A stretch of DNA of 64,000 nt from Nostoc linckia NIES-25. GTDB lineage: Bacteria > Cyanobacteriota > Cyanobacteriia > Cyanobacteriales > Nostocaceae. The position numbers were made by a program, and so were the translations under genes. This document shows, piece by piece, positions 24,101 through 33,284 of the stretch; position 1 is the stretch's first letter; each line of letters starts with the position of its first letter. The notes beneath the pieces were generated by a model, which saw only the letters and a program-made list of their open reading frames with translations, searched no databases and was not told where the DNA came from. Where the stretch lies: positions 6,388,483-6,452,482 of the forward strand of contig NZ_AP018222.1 of assembly GCF_002368035.1 (NCBI RefSeq), in the 5' to 3' direction.

Positions 24101-27100
24101 ATGGTAACGCAACCCAATCTTAGACCTAACCAACCACACTCAACTTCAAGCAACGGTCATCAAGACATCAGTAACGGGCATACCGTTGTACCTACACAAC
24201 AGCAAGTTATTTCTACTCTAGAAGAATTGCGAACTGAACTAGATCAAGCTGATTGGGTGGAAACAGGGCCATTGCGAGACAGAATCCGCAAGTTAAAAGA
24301 ATTGGTAAGTGTGTTGCCATATCAAGACAAAGGAGATGGATTAGAGGTAGACCAAGTACAGGCGATCGCCAGTAAAATCCGCCAATTTTCCGATCTAGAT
24401 ACTTTGCTTGCCACGGCTGTTATAGAGGTACAAAACGCCCTGCAAGCCGATCGCGTGGTGGTGTATGAGTTTACGAATCTGACGCTGGGGATAGTTGCTG
24501 CGGAGGCGATGAGGGATGGCTTTACCCCAATGCTGAAGGAAAAACTGCCTGCCGTCACTTTTGGGTTAAGTTCTGCCAAACTTTATCAACAAGACAAATT
24601 AGTAGCGATCGCGGATACTCATACTGCAAGCTTGTCTCCTTACCAAAAGCAGCTTGTGGATCGGTTTCAGGTCAGAGCTTGTTTGAGCTTGCCAATCTTA
24701 ACAAAAGATGGGGTTTGGGGTTTGTTGGTAGTGCAGCAATGCAATGCACCTCGTCAGTGGCAAAATGCGGAAATTAAATCACTAAAATTACTCGCGCAGG
24801 AATTAGAAGCGCAACTGCAAGTTGCCGCGATTCAGGCTACATTGCAACAAGAAGTAGAAAAAGACCAAATCCTTACCGATGTAGCGAGTAAAATTCTCCA
24901 GTCCAAAGATGTGGATACCATCTTTCGCATTGCCACCCAAGAAGTGCGACAGTCACTAAAATGCGATCGCGTGGCAATCTATCGTTTCCAGCCAGATTGG
25001 AGTGGAGAATTTGTGGCTGAATCTGTGGGATCTGAGTGGGTTTCTTTGTTACAAGAACAGCGAAACAACCCTGCAATTGTCAAGAACGTTAACTATTGCA
25101 GTGTGAGGAACTTTGCCGACGAAGGGGGATTAGTTGGGACAACAGGGCGATCGCACGATAGCTACATTCAGCACACCCAAGGCAAAACCTTCCATCGCGG
25201 ACAGATTTATCGAGTCACTAATGATATTTACAGTGCTGGTTTTTCTGACTGCTATATCAAAATTTTAGAAAGCTATCAAGCCAAAGCATACATTATCGTT
25301 GCCATCTTTCAGGGCGAGCAGTTGTGGGGCTTGCTTGCTGCTTATCAAAATTCGCAGCCTCGTCAGTGGAGAGATAGTGAAGTGCGACTGATGGTGCAGG
25401 TGGCATCTCTATCTAGTATTGCTATTCAACAGTTGCAATATCAGCAACAACTTTATCAACGTTCTGAAGAGTCAGCCAAACTTGTTGAAAGAGAACGTAC
25501 TGTTTTCGGCATCATTGAAAAGATTGGGCAAGCAACTGAGCTTCGCACCCTTTTCCGCACTACCACCCAAGAGTTGCGGCGATTTTTAAAATGCGATCGC
25601 GTAGTCGTTTATCAATTTTATCCAGACTGGAGTGGAGAAGTTATTGCTGAATCTGTGGCTGCTGGTTGGTCGTCCCTGTTGGATATTCAGGAACAAGAAA
25701 GCATTTTAAAAACAGGCATGGTATCTTCAGAGCGTTGCAGTGTTAAAGATTATGGCTCCCCTGCGAAACTCGATCCCGATACATATCTCAAGGAAACGCA
25801 GGGTGGAATTTACGCCAAAGAAAGACGCTTCCGCAAAGTCAATGATATTTATGCTGCTGGTTTTTCACCTTGCTATATAGAAGCATTAGAAAAATTCCAA
25901 GCCAAAGCATACATCATTGTTCCCATTTTTCGCACTGGTAAGCTTTGGGGTTTGTTAGCAGCCTATCAAAATTCTGATGTCCGCAAATGGACTGAAGAAG
26001 AGACTGGTGCTTTGTTGCAGATTAGCGAACCGTTGAGCATTGCTCTTCAGCAAGCTGAATATATCGAACAGCTACGGTTAAAAAATCTAGAAATGACCCA
26101 AGTAGCTGAAGTGGAAAACGCCATTGCGCGTATGGCGGAGAGAATGCGCCAGTCCCAACAGCTAGAAATCCTCTACCGCACTACCTTGGCAGAATTACGG
26201 CAGTTGTTCAAATGCGATCGCCTGGCAATCTATCGCTTCAACTCTGACTGGAGTGGTGAATTTATTGCCGAATCTGTAGGAAGTGACTGGATACCTCTGG
26301 TTGGTTCTGATACCAAGACCGTCTGGCAAGATGAATACCTACAGCAAACCCAAGGCGGGCGCTATCGCAACAATGAAACCCTTGCCGTCAATGACATTTA
26401 CACTTCTGGTCATACCCAGTGCTACATTGACCTACTGGAGCAGTTTCAGGTTAAAGCCTACACCATCGCTCCCATTTTTACTGGAAACAAACTTTGGGGT
26501 TGGTTAGGAGCCTATCAGAATAGCGGGCCGCGACAGTGGAATTCTGACGAGGTGCGATTACTGAGCAAATTGGGCATTCAGTTGGGTTTAAGCGTGCAGC
26601 AAGCCGAGTATATCGAACAACTGAAAACCAAGAATGCAGAGTTGGCCAGAACAGCAGAAGAAGAACAAGTGCTGACAGGGATGGTAGAAAAAATCCGTCA
26701 GGCACAAGATACAGACACAATTTTCCGGAATTTGCTGCCAAGTTTACGCAAACAACTACAGTGCGATCGCCTAGCAGTATTTCGTTTTCATCCCGACTGG
26801 AGTGTGGAGTTTGTTGCCGAATCCGTAAAAGATCAATGGTTATCTTTAGCTGGTTCTGAAATCAAAACGATTTGGATGGACGATCACTTGCAAGAAACTC
26901 AAGGCGGACGCTATCGCAATCATGAAACCTTTGTTGTCGATGATATTTACACTGTCGGTCACGTTCAGTGCTACCTAGAGATATTAGAAAAAATCCAGGC
27001 CAAAGCTTACACGATCGCTCCTATCTTCACTGGAAACAAACTTTGGGGCTTTTTAGGAGCATACCAAAATACTGGCCCCCGACACTGGAAGCCCAAGGAT

Positions 27101-29338
27101 GTGCAACTGTTGAAAAAAGTAGCTGTGCAAATGGGTATAGGCTTGCAACAGGTTGAGTATATCGAACAGCTCAAGAAGAAGAATGCAGAGTTAGCCAGAA
27201 CCGCAGAAGGGGAACGAGCCTTGACACGGCTGGCAGAAAAAATCCGCCAAGTTCAAGAGCTAGATACGATTTTCCGCAATGCTTTACCAGAATTGCGATC
27301 GCACTTGGAATGCGATCGGCTGGCAGTGTATCGCTTCAATCCAGATTGGGGTGGGGAGTTTATTGCCGAATCTGTAAGTCGTGAATGGGTGGCTTTAGTT
27401 GGCCCCGATATCAGGACTGTCTGGGAAGACGAACACCTCCAACAAACCCAAGGTGGACGCTATCGCCACAACGAGACGTTTGTAATCAATGACATTTACA
27501 CTTCTGGTCATGCCCAGTGCCACATAAAAATTCTCGAACAATTCCAGATGAGAGCTTATATCATCACTCCGATTATTGCTGGAAACAAGCTTTGGGGTTT
27601 GTTAGGAGCATATCAGAATGACGGGCCGCGGCAATGGCAAGATAATGAAATCAACTTGGTAGCGAAAATCGGTACGCAGTTTGGGGTAGCCGTCCAGCAA
27701 TCGCAATACTTACAACAAACCTTAAACAAGAATGAGGAACTGATAAAACTGGCAGAACGGGAAGTAGCAAACGCGCGATTTTCCTATCGCTTGCCAAGTC
27801 GCTTAACAGAGATGGCCCAAACTCATGGTGATGTTCTAGAATTTGTTCAGTTTGCCACCCACGAACTTCGTCAGCTACTAAAAGTAGACCGAGTTGGAGT
27901 TTACCGTTTTGAGCCTGATTGGTCTGGAGAATTTGTAGTTGAGTCTGTGACCGGGGATTGGCCGAAGCTTGTAGGAACAAGTCTTGCCAGAGTTAGAGAT
28001 ACCTTTCTTCAGTACAACAAAGGCGGGCGTTATGCCCGCAAAGAAAGCTTGCGGGTTGACAATATATATAGTGTCGGTCATGACGAATGTCACATTCAAT
28101 TGTTAGAAACCTGGGGAACTAAAGCCTACATGATTGCGCCGATTTTTCAAGAAGATCGGCTCTGGGGGCTGATGGGAGTTTATCAAAATACCGCAGTGCG
28201 CCAATGGGAGCAATCAGAGGAGGATGTTCTCAACCAAGCCAGCGTCCAGATTGGTATTGCCCTGAATCTTGCAGAATACTTAAAACAGGTGCGTACTCAA
28301 GAGCAGCAACTAGCAGAAGCAGCAGAGCGCGAACGCACTGCACGGGAAAAACTGCAACAAGGAGCAGTACGCGTTCTCATGGCTTTGGAACCATCCTTCA
28401 GAGGCGACCTCACCGTTCGCGCTCCCTTATCTGAAGATGAAATTGGGACGATCGCTGATGGTTACAATACTACAATCCAAAGTTTGCGAGATTTGGTGCG
28501 ACAAGTGCAGATTGCTGCCAGCAAGGTGAGTGAAAATTCCACCAATAACACGACCTCAGTAGTACAGCTATCTAACCAAGCTCAACAGCAAGCAGAACGG
28601 CTCGAACGCGCTTTGGAACAATTACAAATGATGGTAACTTCCACCCAGGTAGTTGCTGTTGATGCCCAAAGAGTAGGACAGGCGGTTCAAGAAGCTAATA
28701 GAACCGTCCAAGCTGGCGATTCTCTGATGGAAAGAACCGTAGATGGCATTTTGGAGATTCGGGAAACCGTCTCGGAAACAGCGAAGAAGATTAAACGCCT
28801 CGGTGAAGCTTCTCAGAAAATCTCAAAAGTAGTGAGTTTGATTGAAAACTTTGCTACTCAAACTAATCTGCTGGCTCTGAATGCGGCGATTGAAGCTACC
28901 CGCGCCGGAGAGTACGGTAAAGGCTTTGCGGTGGTTGCAGATGAAGTTCGTTCCCTGGCTTATCAGTCAGCGAGTGCCACCACAGAAATTGAGCGACTCG
29001 TGCAAGAAATTCAAAGTGGAACCAACGAAGTTACCGAAGCAATGGAAGTAGGGATTACCCAAGTTGTCCAAGGCTCGAACTTGATTGATGAGACTCGTCA
29101 TTCCCTAATTGCGATCGTGGCAGCTACCAACGAAATTGGTGGACTGGTACAAGGAATTACTCAAGCAGTTTCCACTCAAAGTCAGCAATCTCAGATATTG
29201 ACAGAAGCAATGATGGATGTATCGGCGATCGCCCGCAAGACTTCGCAAAGTGCCATCCACATTTCCGAGTCTTTTGAGGAACTAAGGATGACTTCACAAC
29301 AACTGGAAACCAGCGTTAGCCAGTTCAAAGTTGACTAA
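24101..29338 (+). CDS. pixJ: PixJ/PtxD-type phototaxis receptor with seven GAF domains, six of bilin-binding type
   Basis: This 1745-residue methyl-accepting chemotaxis protein has no membrane segment. GAF1 (about 70-240) lacks a chromophore Cys. GAF2-GAF7 each have the cyanobacteriochrome signature (A/S/V)G(F/H)xxC(Y/H), with Cys at about 384, 591, 774, 957, 1140 and 1330. GAF2 and GAF3 have an additional inserted loop with a second Cys (about 333 in NYCSV, 546 in ERCSV), the layout of insert-Cys cyanobacteriochromes. GAF4-6 resemble the red/green group (TQGGRYRNNE...NDIYTSGHTQC). A HAMP-like stretch (about 1420-1470) and a signalling domain follow, with TNLLALNAAIEATRAGEYGK then GFAVVADEVRSLA. 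It should sense light colour and control CheA for phototaxis. Colour assignments are inference. Confidence 0.93.
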   Translation: MVTQPNLRPNQPHSTSSNGHQDISNGHTVVPTQQQVISTLEELRTELDQADWVETGPLRDRIRKLKELVSVLPYQDKGDGLEVDQVQAIASKIRQFSDLDTLLATAVIEVQNALQADRVVVYEFTNLTLGIVAAEAMRDGFTPMLKEKLPAVTFGLSSAKLYQQDKLVAIADTHTASLSPYQKQLVDRFQVRACLSLPILTKDGVWGLLVVQQCNAPRQWQNAEIKSLKLLAQELEAQLQVAAIQATLQQEVEKDQILTDVASKILQSKDVDTIFRIATQEVRQSLKCDRVAIYRFQPDWSGEFVAESVGSEWVSLLQEQRNNPAIVKNVNYCSVRNFADEGGLVGTTGRSHDSYIQHTQGKTFHRGQIYRVTNDIYSAGFSDCYIKILESYQAKAYIIVAIFQGEQLWGLLAAYQNSQPRQWRDSEVRLMVQVASLSSIAIQQLQYQQQLYQRSEESAKLVERERTVFGIIEKIGQATELRTLFRTTTQELRRFLKCDRVVVYQFYPDWSGEVIAESVAAGWSSLLDIQEQESILKTGMVSSERCSVKDYGSPAKLDPDTYLKETQGGIYAKERRFRKVNDIYAAGFSPCYIEALEKFQAKAYIIVPIFRTGKLWGLLAAYQNSDVRKWTEEETGALLQISEPLSIALQQAEYIEQLRLKNLEMTQVAEVENAIARMAERMRQSQQLEILYRTTLAELRQLFKCDRLAIYRFNSDWSGEFIAESVGSDWIPLVGSDTKTVWQDEYLQQTQGGRYRNNETLAVNDIYTSGHTQCYIDLLEQFQVKAYTIAPIFTGNKLWGWLGAYQNSGPRQWNSDEVRLLSKLGIQLGLSVQQAEYIEQLKTKNAELARTAEEEQVLTGMVEKIRQAQDTDTIFRNLLPSLRKQLQCDRLAVFRFHPDWSVEFVAESVKDQWLSLAGSEIKTIWMDDHLQETQGGRYRNHETFVVDDIYTVGHVQCYLEILEKIQAKAYTIAPIFTGNKLWGFLGAYQNTGPRHWKPKDVQLLKKVAVQMGIGLQQVEYIEQLKKKNAELARTAEGERALTRLAEKIRQVQELDTIFRNALPELRSHLECDRLAVYRFNPDWGGEFIAESVSREWVALVGPDIRTVWEDEHLQQTQGGRYRHNETFVINDIYTSGHAQCHIKILEQFQMRAYIITPIIAGNKLWGLLGAYQNDGPRQWQDNEINLVAKIGTQFGVAVQQSQYLQQTLNKNEELIKLAEREVANARFSYRLPSRLTEMAQTHGDVLEFVQFATHELRQLLKVDRVGVYRFEPDWSGEFVVESVTGDWPKLVGTSLARVRDTFLQYNKGGRYARKESLRVDNIYSVGHDECHIQLLETWGTKAYMIAPIFQEDRLWGLMGVYQNTAVRQWEQSEEDVLNQASVQIGIALNLAEYLKQVRTQEQQLAEAAERERTAREKLQQGAVRVLMALEPSFRGDLTVRAPLSEDEIGTIADGYNTTIQSLRDLVRQVQIAASKVSENSTNNTTSVVQLSNQAQQQAERLERALEQLQMMVTSTQVVAVDAQRVGQAVQEANRTVQAGDSLMERTVDGILEIRETVSETAKKIKRLGEASQKISKVVSLIENFATQTNLLALNAAIEATRAGEYGKGFAVVADEVRSLAYQSASATTEIERLVQEIQSGTNEVTEAMEVGITQVVQGSNLIDETRHSLIAIVAATNEIGGLVQGITQAVSTQSQQSQILTEAMMDVSAIARKTSQSAIHISESFEELRMTSQQLETSVSQFKVD

Positions 29339-29589
29339 TAGTTCGCCAAGGAAACTTGGCGGGGAAAAGGGCAAGGGGGAAAGGGAAAAGATAGACCTCT
29401 TGCAAAAGTAACTTTTGCAAGAGGTGGGAAAAGGGGAAAGGTTAAAGGGGAAAGGTTTTTTATTCCTTTTCCCTTTCCCCCTTACCCTTTTCCCTAGTTC
29501 TGCAAGAAGTCTGATGTTTACTCCTTTAACCCTTAACCTTTCCCCTTTTCCCAGCCCTCACCTAACAATTTTGGGTTGGCAGACTACTA
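29336..29589. repeat. MITE-like element, family 1, copy B, carrying a nested family-2 element
   Basis: The left end TAGTTCGCCAAGGAAACTTG directly follows the pixJ stop, and the right end is TTGGGTTGGCAGACTACTA. Removing the nested element at 29392-29512 leaves about 133 bp, the length of copy A at 369-498. The CheA gene starts 16 bp after the right end, so its ribosome-binding region lies against the element. Confidence 0.75.
29392..29512. repeat. MITE-like element, family 2, copy 2 (nested)
   Basis: It begins TAGACCTCTTGCAAAAGT, immediately folded back by ACTTTTGCAAGAGGT, then a purine arm and a pyrimidine arm, and ends TGCAAGAAGTCT. It sits inside family-1 copy B, so family 2 moved after family 1 at this site. 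Confidence 0.72.
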
Positions 29590-29605
29590 ATTTCGCAAAA
29601 CTGTT

Positions 29606-32600
29606 ATGAACACCGATTACAGTAATCAACAGCAGTTAGAGCAGGCTTTTCTGGCTGAAGCGGCAGAGTTGTTGCAAACCATCGAACAGAGTCTCATCGG
29701 TTTACTTGATGAAAAAACCACAGAAAAAGTTCACGCCTTGATGCGAAGCGCCCATACTCTCAAAGGGAGTGCTGCCAGTGTTGGACACGAAACGATTAAG
29801 ACAATTGCCCATCATTTGGAAGATGTATTCCAGGCGTTATACCCTCAAGAGTTGGAAATCGATCCAGAATTAGGTGCTTTGCTTCTAGATGCTTATGAAT
29901 GCCTGCGAACTCCATTGAGCGCAACCTTGATGGGCTTATCCTACAATGAGGCAGAAATACTCGATAAAACTGCCTCAATCTTCGCTCAACTCCAACAGAA
30001 ACTAGGCGACTTTTTTGGTCGTGAGGCTCCGCTTCCCAGTTCGGAAGAACTTGGCTTTGATGTGGTAGAGTCAATCTTTTCGGGGAGTGTAACCCAGGAT
30101 TTGCAACAGCTCGAAGCTGACATCCAAAGCCAAGATCCGCAACAAATTCAAACAACACTCAACTCTCAAGCAGAATTTTTTGCCGAACTAGCAGCATCTT
30201 ATAGCTTATCTGGATTGGAAGAAATTGCCCAAGCGACCCTAAAGGCGCTCAATCAGCATCCAGACAAAGTACTGCAAATCGCTCAGGTGGCTTTAGACAA
30301 TTTTAAAGCGGCTCAAGCAGCAGTACTCGCAGGCGATCGCACTCAAGGGGGAGAAATATCTCCACAATTGCGAGAATGGGCAGGGCTAAATACTCCTATT
30401 CCAGAACCGCAAAAGCAGCCAGTTTCCATAGCTGCCCCACGCACACAAACGACTACAACTGAAAATCAGCCATCCCCCCTTCTCAGTGCCAGCGAAGCAG
30501 AATCAATTTGGTCGTTTTTCCCCAAGCGGACTGATAATTCCGTAGCGAAATCGCCGGAGGTACTCGAACCAATTTCTCAGGATGCGGTAGTAGCCCCCTC
30601 TGCCATAGATCGGATTTTACAGTCAATCTGGATAGGAGATCCACAGACATCCTGCCGGTACACAGACTCAGAACGGCCAGCCTCTCCACCACCAGCAGCA
30701 AGCCTCCAGGCTCAGTCATCGGCATCACTTCCCAGTATCCGAGTAGCGATCGAACAACTCGATCGCCTCAGTCACACGATTGGGGAATTGCTAATCAACG
30801 AAAACCAACAAAACCTGCAATCTAACCACATCCACAAAGCTGCTCAAGAGACTTTACTACAGTTTTTGCACTGTCAACAACAACTGAGTAAAATTTCTAC
30901 TTGGTCGGATCGACAACTGCTTCCCGAACGCGCAAAGCAGCGATACCCACGCTGCTCAATTGTCCGTGCTTCCCCAACTGCCCAGGCACAATCCCATTTT
31001 GATGCCTTAGAAATGGATAGCTATAGCGAGTTGCACATTCTCCTGCAAAATCTCACAGAAGACATGGTGCAATTAGGAGAACGAATTGAGGCTTTTAATA
31101 CCTTAGTTCAGCAATCTCGCTTCAGCCTCGGCAAGCGCAAGCAACTGCTCTCAGGAGCGCAGGAAGATTTGCTGCAAGCGAGAATGGTTCCCTTAGGAAC
31201 AGTGTTGAATCGCTTACCCCGCCTCTTGCAACAGATGGTAGCAACTTATCATAAGCCTGTGGAACTCAAGCTTGGCGGTACGAAGGTACTGGTGGATAAA
31301 GCCATTTCCGAGCAGCTGTACGATCCCTTGCTGCACATGATTCGCAATGCCTTCGATCACGGCATTGAACCAGTAGAAACCCGTAGACAGCAGCGTAAAC
31401 CAGAAACCGGAACAATTACAATTCAAGCTTATCATCAAGGCAACCGCACTACTATTGAGGTACGGGATGATGGTCGAGGTTTTAACTGGGAATCGATTCG
31501 TAAAAAAGGTATAGAAAAACACCTGCTGACTTCCGAACAAGCCGCCTACGCCTCCGAAGACCAACTGGCAGAGTTATTATTTGAACCGGGCTTTTCTACC
31601 GCTAACCAGGTTGGTGAGTTATCTGGTCGCGGTATCGGCTTAGATGTCGTTCGCACTCAATTGCAAGCTTTACAAGGTTCGATTGTGGTGCGATCGCTTT
31701 CAGGCCAAGGAACCACCTTCACCCTACAATTGCCCCTGAGCTTGACAACGGCACGCCTGCTCGTTTGTCAATCTCAAGGTATTACTTATGCCTTGCTATC
31801 TGAAGGAATTAGCCAAGTTTTATTACCCCAGCCAGAGCAGATTCAAGTCCAGCAATCTTTACACGGACAAGGTATGCAAAAATTCTGGCAGTGGGGAGAA
31901 GGGCAAAATCAGCAACTAGTTCCCATCCGCCCACTTGCCAATTTACTAGATTACAAATATCCTTTATTCACCCAAGACCACAATTTAACCCTCAGTCCTT
32001 TTCCAGTCAAACAACGCAACACCGTCGAACCTCTGCTGCTGTTGCAAACAGAGCAGCAATACCTGTGTTTGCAAGTCGATCAGATTTTAGTCGAGCAGGA
32101 ATTAGTAATTAAATCCCTCGGCAGAGTCGTGACTTTACCTAGTTACATCCAAGGCTACAGTGTTTTAGGAAATGGTAGTCTCACCCTAACCATTGACCCG
32201 TTAGAGTTAGTTCGTCAAACCTGGGAGACAGATATAATGCCGACTTCCCCGGCATCAAGTCTTACAACTAAACTCTTGCCCGCGCCTGAGCCTGTTCTTA
32301 CCCTAGAGGGGCAGCAATCCGAGCTAACGATAATACAACCACAACAACAGCCAATAGAAGTTAATACAGCCGTTGCTCAACTCAACCGACTGACAGTGTT
32401 AGTGGTGGAAGATTCGGTTGTCCAAAGGCAAAGTTTGGTGCAGACGCTCCAGAAAGCCGATTATCAAGTGTTGCAAGCAGGCGATGGTCGAGAGGGAATC
32501 GCACAAATGCTTCAACACGGTAATGTCAATCTAGTGATTTGTGACATTGAAATGCCACGGATGAATGGATTTGAGTTTTTAGAACACCATCGCCAAGACG

Positions 32601-32758
32601 AGCGTTTGTCCGGGATTCCCGTGGTGATGCTGACTACTCGTAGCGGACAGAAACACCGCCAATTAGCTTTAGCTCTAGGCGCGAAAGCTTACCTGACCAA
32701 ACCCTATTCAGAGCAGAACTTCCTAGCTACGATCGCCGACCTAGTTAATAGCCCTTAG
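29606..32758 (+). CDS. pixL: Hybrid CheA histidine kinase with receiver domain (PixL type)
   Basis: This 1050-residue protein has an HPt domain with the phospho-His at about 50 (LMRSAHTLKGSAASVGH), a long variable region (130-370) and a dimerisation part. The HATPase domain shows the N-box LLHMIRNAFDHGIEP, EVRDDGRGF and ELSGRGIGLDVV. A CheW-like regulatory domain (about 710-890) and a C-terminal receiver with Asp980 (VICDIEMPRMNG) and YLTKPYSE follow. It is the functional kinase of the cluster and should phosphorylate PixG and PixH under control of the receptor. All catalytic motifs are present. Confidence 0.93.
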   Translation: MNTDYSNQQQLEQAFLAEAAELLQTIEQSLIGLLDEKTTEKVHALMRSAHTLKGSAASVGHETIKTIAHHLEDVFQALYPQELEIDPELGALLLDAYECLRTPLSATLMGLSYNEAEILDKTASIFAQLQQKLGDFFGREAPLPSSEELGFDVVESIFSGSVTQDLQQLEADIQSQDPQQIQTTLNSQAEFFAELAASYSLSGLEEIAQATLKALNQHPDKVLQIAQVALDNFKAAQAAVLAGDRTQGGEISPQLREWAGLNTPIPEPQKQPVSIAAPRTQTTTTENQPSPLLSASEAESIWSFFPKRTDNSVAKSPEVLEPISQDAVVAPSAIDRILQSIWIGDPQTSCRYTDSERPASPPPAASLQAQSSASLPSIRVAIEQLDRLSHTIGELLINENQQNLQSNHIHKAAQETLLQFLHCQQQLSKISTWSDRQLLPERAKQRYPRCSIVRASPTAQAQSHFDALEMDSYSELHILLQNLTEDMVQLGERIEAFNTLVQQSRFSLGKRKQLLSGAQEDLLQARMVPLGTVLNRLPRLLQQMVATYHKPVELKLGGTKVLVDKAISEQLYDPLLHMIRNAFDHGIEPVETRRQQRKPETGTITIQAYHQGNRTTIEVRDDGRGFNWESIRKKGIEKHLLTSEQAAYASEDQLAELLFEPGFSTANQVGELSGRGIGLDVVRTQLQALQGSIVVRSLSGQGTTFTLQLPLSLTTARLLVCQSQGITYALLSEGISQVLLPQPEQIQVQQSLHGQGMQKFWQWGEGQNQQLVPIRPLANLLDYKYPLFTQDHNLTLSPFPVKQRNTVEPLLLLQTEQQYLCLQVDQILVEQELVIKSLGRVVTLPSYIQGYSVLGNGSLTLTIDPLELVRQTWETDIMPTSPASSLTTKLLPAPEPVLTLEGQQSELTIIQPQQQPIEVNTAVAQLNRLTVLVVEDSVVQRQSLVQTLQKADYQVLQAGDGREGIAQMLQHGNVNLVICDIEMPRMNGFEFLEHHRQDERLSGIPVVMLTTRSGQKHRQLALALGAKAYLTKPYSEQNFLATIADLVNSP

Positions 32759-32763
32759 CGATA

Positions 32764-33273
32764 GGGGAAGGGGGAAAGGGTAAAGGGGAAAGGGGAAAGG
32801 GAAGGAATGGAAAGGAAAAAAATAGAAACTTTTGAGGATTTAAAAGTATGGCAAAAAGGTATTGACTTAGTTAAACAAATATATTTAAGGACTAAGGAAG
32901 GTGAACTGAGTAAAGACTTTGGTTTAAGAGATCAGTTAAGACGCGCATCCGTATCAATACCTACAAATATTGCAGAAGGATTTGAACGATATTCTCGCAA
33001 AGAATACTTAAACTTTCTAAATATTGCTAAAGGGTCTGCTGGTGAAGTTCGCAGTCTTTTAAGAGTAGCGTTAGAAGTCGGCTATATAGACCAACCAACT
33101 TATACACAACTTTCTAATCAAGCTATGGAGTTGAGCCGTATGCTATCTAATCAAATTCAATCTATAAATCAGTCATTAAAATAATAAAATTTTTCCCCTT
33201 TACCCCTTCCCCTTCACCCCTTCCCCTTTCCCCTTTACCCTTTCCCCTTTACCCCTTCCCCTTTCCCCTTCTT
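32764..33273. repeat. Polypurine and polypyrimidine arms flanking the S23-family gene
   Basis: A GGGGAAAGGG-type arm (32764-32800) lies just before, and a CCCCTTTACC-type arm (33193-33273) just after, the small gene at 32807-33184. Elsewhere in the window such arms face each other directly as a hairpin. Here a complete gene fills the loop. No target duplication could be defined. Confidence 0.5.
32807..33184 (+). CDS. Four-helix-bundle protein (S23/TIGR02436 family)
   Basis: This 125-residue protein has the family pattern FEDLKVWQKGIDLVKQIY, LRDQLRRASVSIPTNIAEGF, SRKEYLNFLNIAKGSAGEVR and ...LLRVALEVGYI. Relatives are encoded in 23S rRNA intervening sequences and, as Avd, beside diversity-generating retroelements, where they bind nucleic acid. 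No reverse transcriptase or variable repeat is visible in this window. It interrupts the chemosensory cluster and is bracketed by purine/pyrimidine arms, so it was probably acquired with a repeat. Function here unknown. Confidence 0.85.
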   Translation: MERKKIETFEDLKVWQKGIDLVKQIYLRTKEGELSKDFGLRDQLRRASVSIPTNIAEGFERYSRKEYLNFLNIAKGSAGEVRSLLRVALEVGYIDQPTYTQLSNQAMELSRMLSNQIQSINQSLK

Positions 33274-33284
33274 CATGAATATTT

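Noticed and set aside
32807..33184. Diversity-generating retroelement (Avd-like protein)
   Set aside because: No reverse transcriptase, template repeat or variable repeat is present nearby; only the four-helix-bundle gene is found.
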